Source of the DNA: Spirosoma arboris
GTDB taxonomy: Bacteria; Bacteroidota; Bacteroidia; Cytophagales; Spirosomataceae
Direction: 5' to 3'
Assembly: GCF_009754945.1 (NCBI RefSeq)
Contig: NZ_WPIN01000014.1
Coordinates: 62,001-126,000, forward strand
Length of the DNA stretch: 64,000 nt
Made by a program: the position numbers and the translations under genes. Below the pieces are notes generated by a model, which saw only the letters and a list, made by a program, of their open reading frames with translations, was not told the DNA's origin and made no database searches. This document shows, piece by piece, positions 63,177 to 64,000 of this stretch. Position 1 is the stretch's first letter. Every line of letters begins with the position of its first letter.

Positions 63177-64000
63177 ATGGACGAGAGCGAACTATTGCCT
63201 CATTTGTTCAGAACAGAGTACCGAAAACTGGTTTCGGTACTCTGTTATTTGTTTGGTATTGAGCATATTGAAATTGCTGAAGACATTGTTAGCGATACGT
63301 TTCTGTCGGCCACCGAATTGTGGAGCCTCAATCAGATACCCGAAAATCCGACTGGGTGGCTATATACGGTCGCAAAAAATAAAACGAAGAATTACTTAAA
63401 ACGGAATGCCCTTTTCGAACAAAAGCTGTCGGCCGATATAAAATACAATACACCCAAAGGAGAAGAAATTGACCTTGATCTGTCGACGAAGAACATTGCC
63501 GACAGTCAACTGGCTATGATTTTTACGGTTTGCAATCCACACATTTCGAGTGAATCACAGATTTCACTAGCGCTGAATTTGCTTTGTGGCTTTGGCATTC
63601 AGGAAATTGCAGACGCCTTTTTGACCAATAAAGACGTAATTTATAAACGGGTTAACCGGGCAAAGTCTGCATTAAAAGAAGCCCGGATAAAAATTGAACA
63701 ACCCACGATATCGGAAATTAACAACCGACTGGAAACGGTTTTGACAACCCTGTATTTACTGTTCTCCGAGGGCTATTTTTCGACGGCCCAAAACGTACTG
63801 CTCCGGAAAGATTTATGCGCCGAAGCCATGCGACTAACGTACTTGTTGATCGAAAACGAAGCCACGAATAAACCAGCCGTTAATGCCCTGTTTGCCCTGA
63901 TGAGTTTTCATGCCTCCCGATTCGATGCCCGAACCGACGAGCAGGGTGAGATTATTTTGTACCAGGATCAGGACGAAACACGATGGAATCAGGAATTGAT
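63177..64000 (+). CDS. ECF RNA polymerase sigma factor, ECF42-like, cut by window end
   Basis: The start ATG at 63177 opens a frame running past the window end, with 274 codons visible. The first part (MDESELLPHLFRTEYRKLV) and VLCYLFGIEHIEIAEDIVSDTFLSA are sigma region 2. QLAMIFTVCNPHISSESQISL followed by IQEIADAFLTNKDVIYKRVNRAKSAL is region 4, with the HTH. A long C-terminal extension (LYLLFSEGYFST and LCAEAMRLTYLL) is typical of ECF42-type factors that pair with a DGPF protein gene, here 10 bp upstream. It likely governs that gene and the CMD gene. The C-terminus is not in the window. Confidence 0.88.
   Translation, partial: MDESELLPHLFRTEYRKLVSVLCYLFGIEHIEIAEDIVSDTFLSATELWSLNQIPENPTGWLYTVAKNKTKNYLKRNALFEQKLSADIKYNTPKGEEIDLDLSTKNIADSQLAMIFTVCNPHISSESQISLALNLLCGFGIQEIADAFLTNKDVIYKRVNRAKSALKEARIKIEQPTISEINNRLETVLTTLYLLFSEGYFSTAQNVLLRKDLCAEAMRLTYLLIENEATNKPAVNALFALMSFHASRFDARTDEQGEIILYQDQDETRWNQEL

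Overview
The window looks like a chromosomal segment of a Bacteroidetes bacterium of the order Cytophagales, most probably a Spirosoma-like genus. The genus is an inference. The evidence is a SusC/SusD pair, several TonB-dependent or OMP_b-brl_3 receptors, DUF4374 lipoproteins, LytS/LytTR two-component pairs, FecR-type sigma regulation, and a textbook Bacteroidetes promoter (TTTG, 20 nt, TAnnTTTG) in front of a tRNA-Arg gene. No rRNA, CRISPR array, complete insertion sequence or complete prophage was seen.

Layout. 0.5-7 kb: an outer-membrane barrel protein, then two secreted amidohydrolase-like proteins in tandem, of which only one domain keeps the metal-binding HxH. 7-18.5 kb: a minus-strand SusC-SusD-VCBS/ASPIC group and an OMP_b-brl_3 receptor. 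18.8-26 kb: a Tpx-like peroxidase lacking the usual resolving cysteine, small proteins, and a divergent plant-polysaccharide pair, a GH127 arabinofuranosidase facing a single polypeptide that joins a CE1-type esterase to a GH9 cellulase. 26-28.7 kb: a tRNA-Arg followed by an AT-rich accessory patch with a frameshifted DUF6932-type nucleotidyltransferase, a small partner protein, two overlapping ORFs joined by a T-TTT-TTG slippery heptamer, and an orphan PemK/MazF toxin. 28.8-36.2 kb: an AraC/SDR pair, a secreted fibre-like protein, a serine hydrolase broken by an in-frame amber codon, and a LytS/LytTR system. 36.2-41.6 kb: a receptor relic, then a PepSY / DUF4374 / TonB-receptor set that looks like a siderophore uptake operon. 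41.7-48.6 kb: an SDR and AraC regulator, two acyltransferases facing each other, and an ECF sigma / FecR-like anti-sigma / DUF4374 set with an iron-box-like palindrome in front. 48.9-54.3 kb: a second LytS/LytTR pair, a DUF4395 membrane protein, a class V aminotransferase and a lone receiver protein. 54.4-64 kb: a beta-propeller glycosidase-like protein, an MpaB-like protein, an orphan XRE regulator, a DUF4832 protein, an M19 dipeptidase, a zinc alcohol dehydrogenase with AraC regulator, and at the right edge a CMD / YCII / ECF42-like sigma cluster cut by the window end.

The genes suggest a free-living heterotroph that takes up and degrades plant-type glycans, acquires iron through TonB systems, and carries many one- and two-component regulators. 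Intergenic spaces repeatedly contain long near-perfect inverted repeats (17-35 bp arms). Gene decay is visible in four places: the nucleotidyltransferase frameshift, the possible 27.7 kb frameshift, the amber codon near 33.1 kb and the receptor relic at 36.2-36.6 kb. The least explained part is the patch at 26.3-28.7 kb beside the tRNA. All calls come from reading the sequence; no database search was run.
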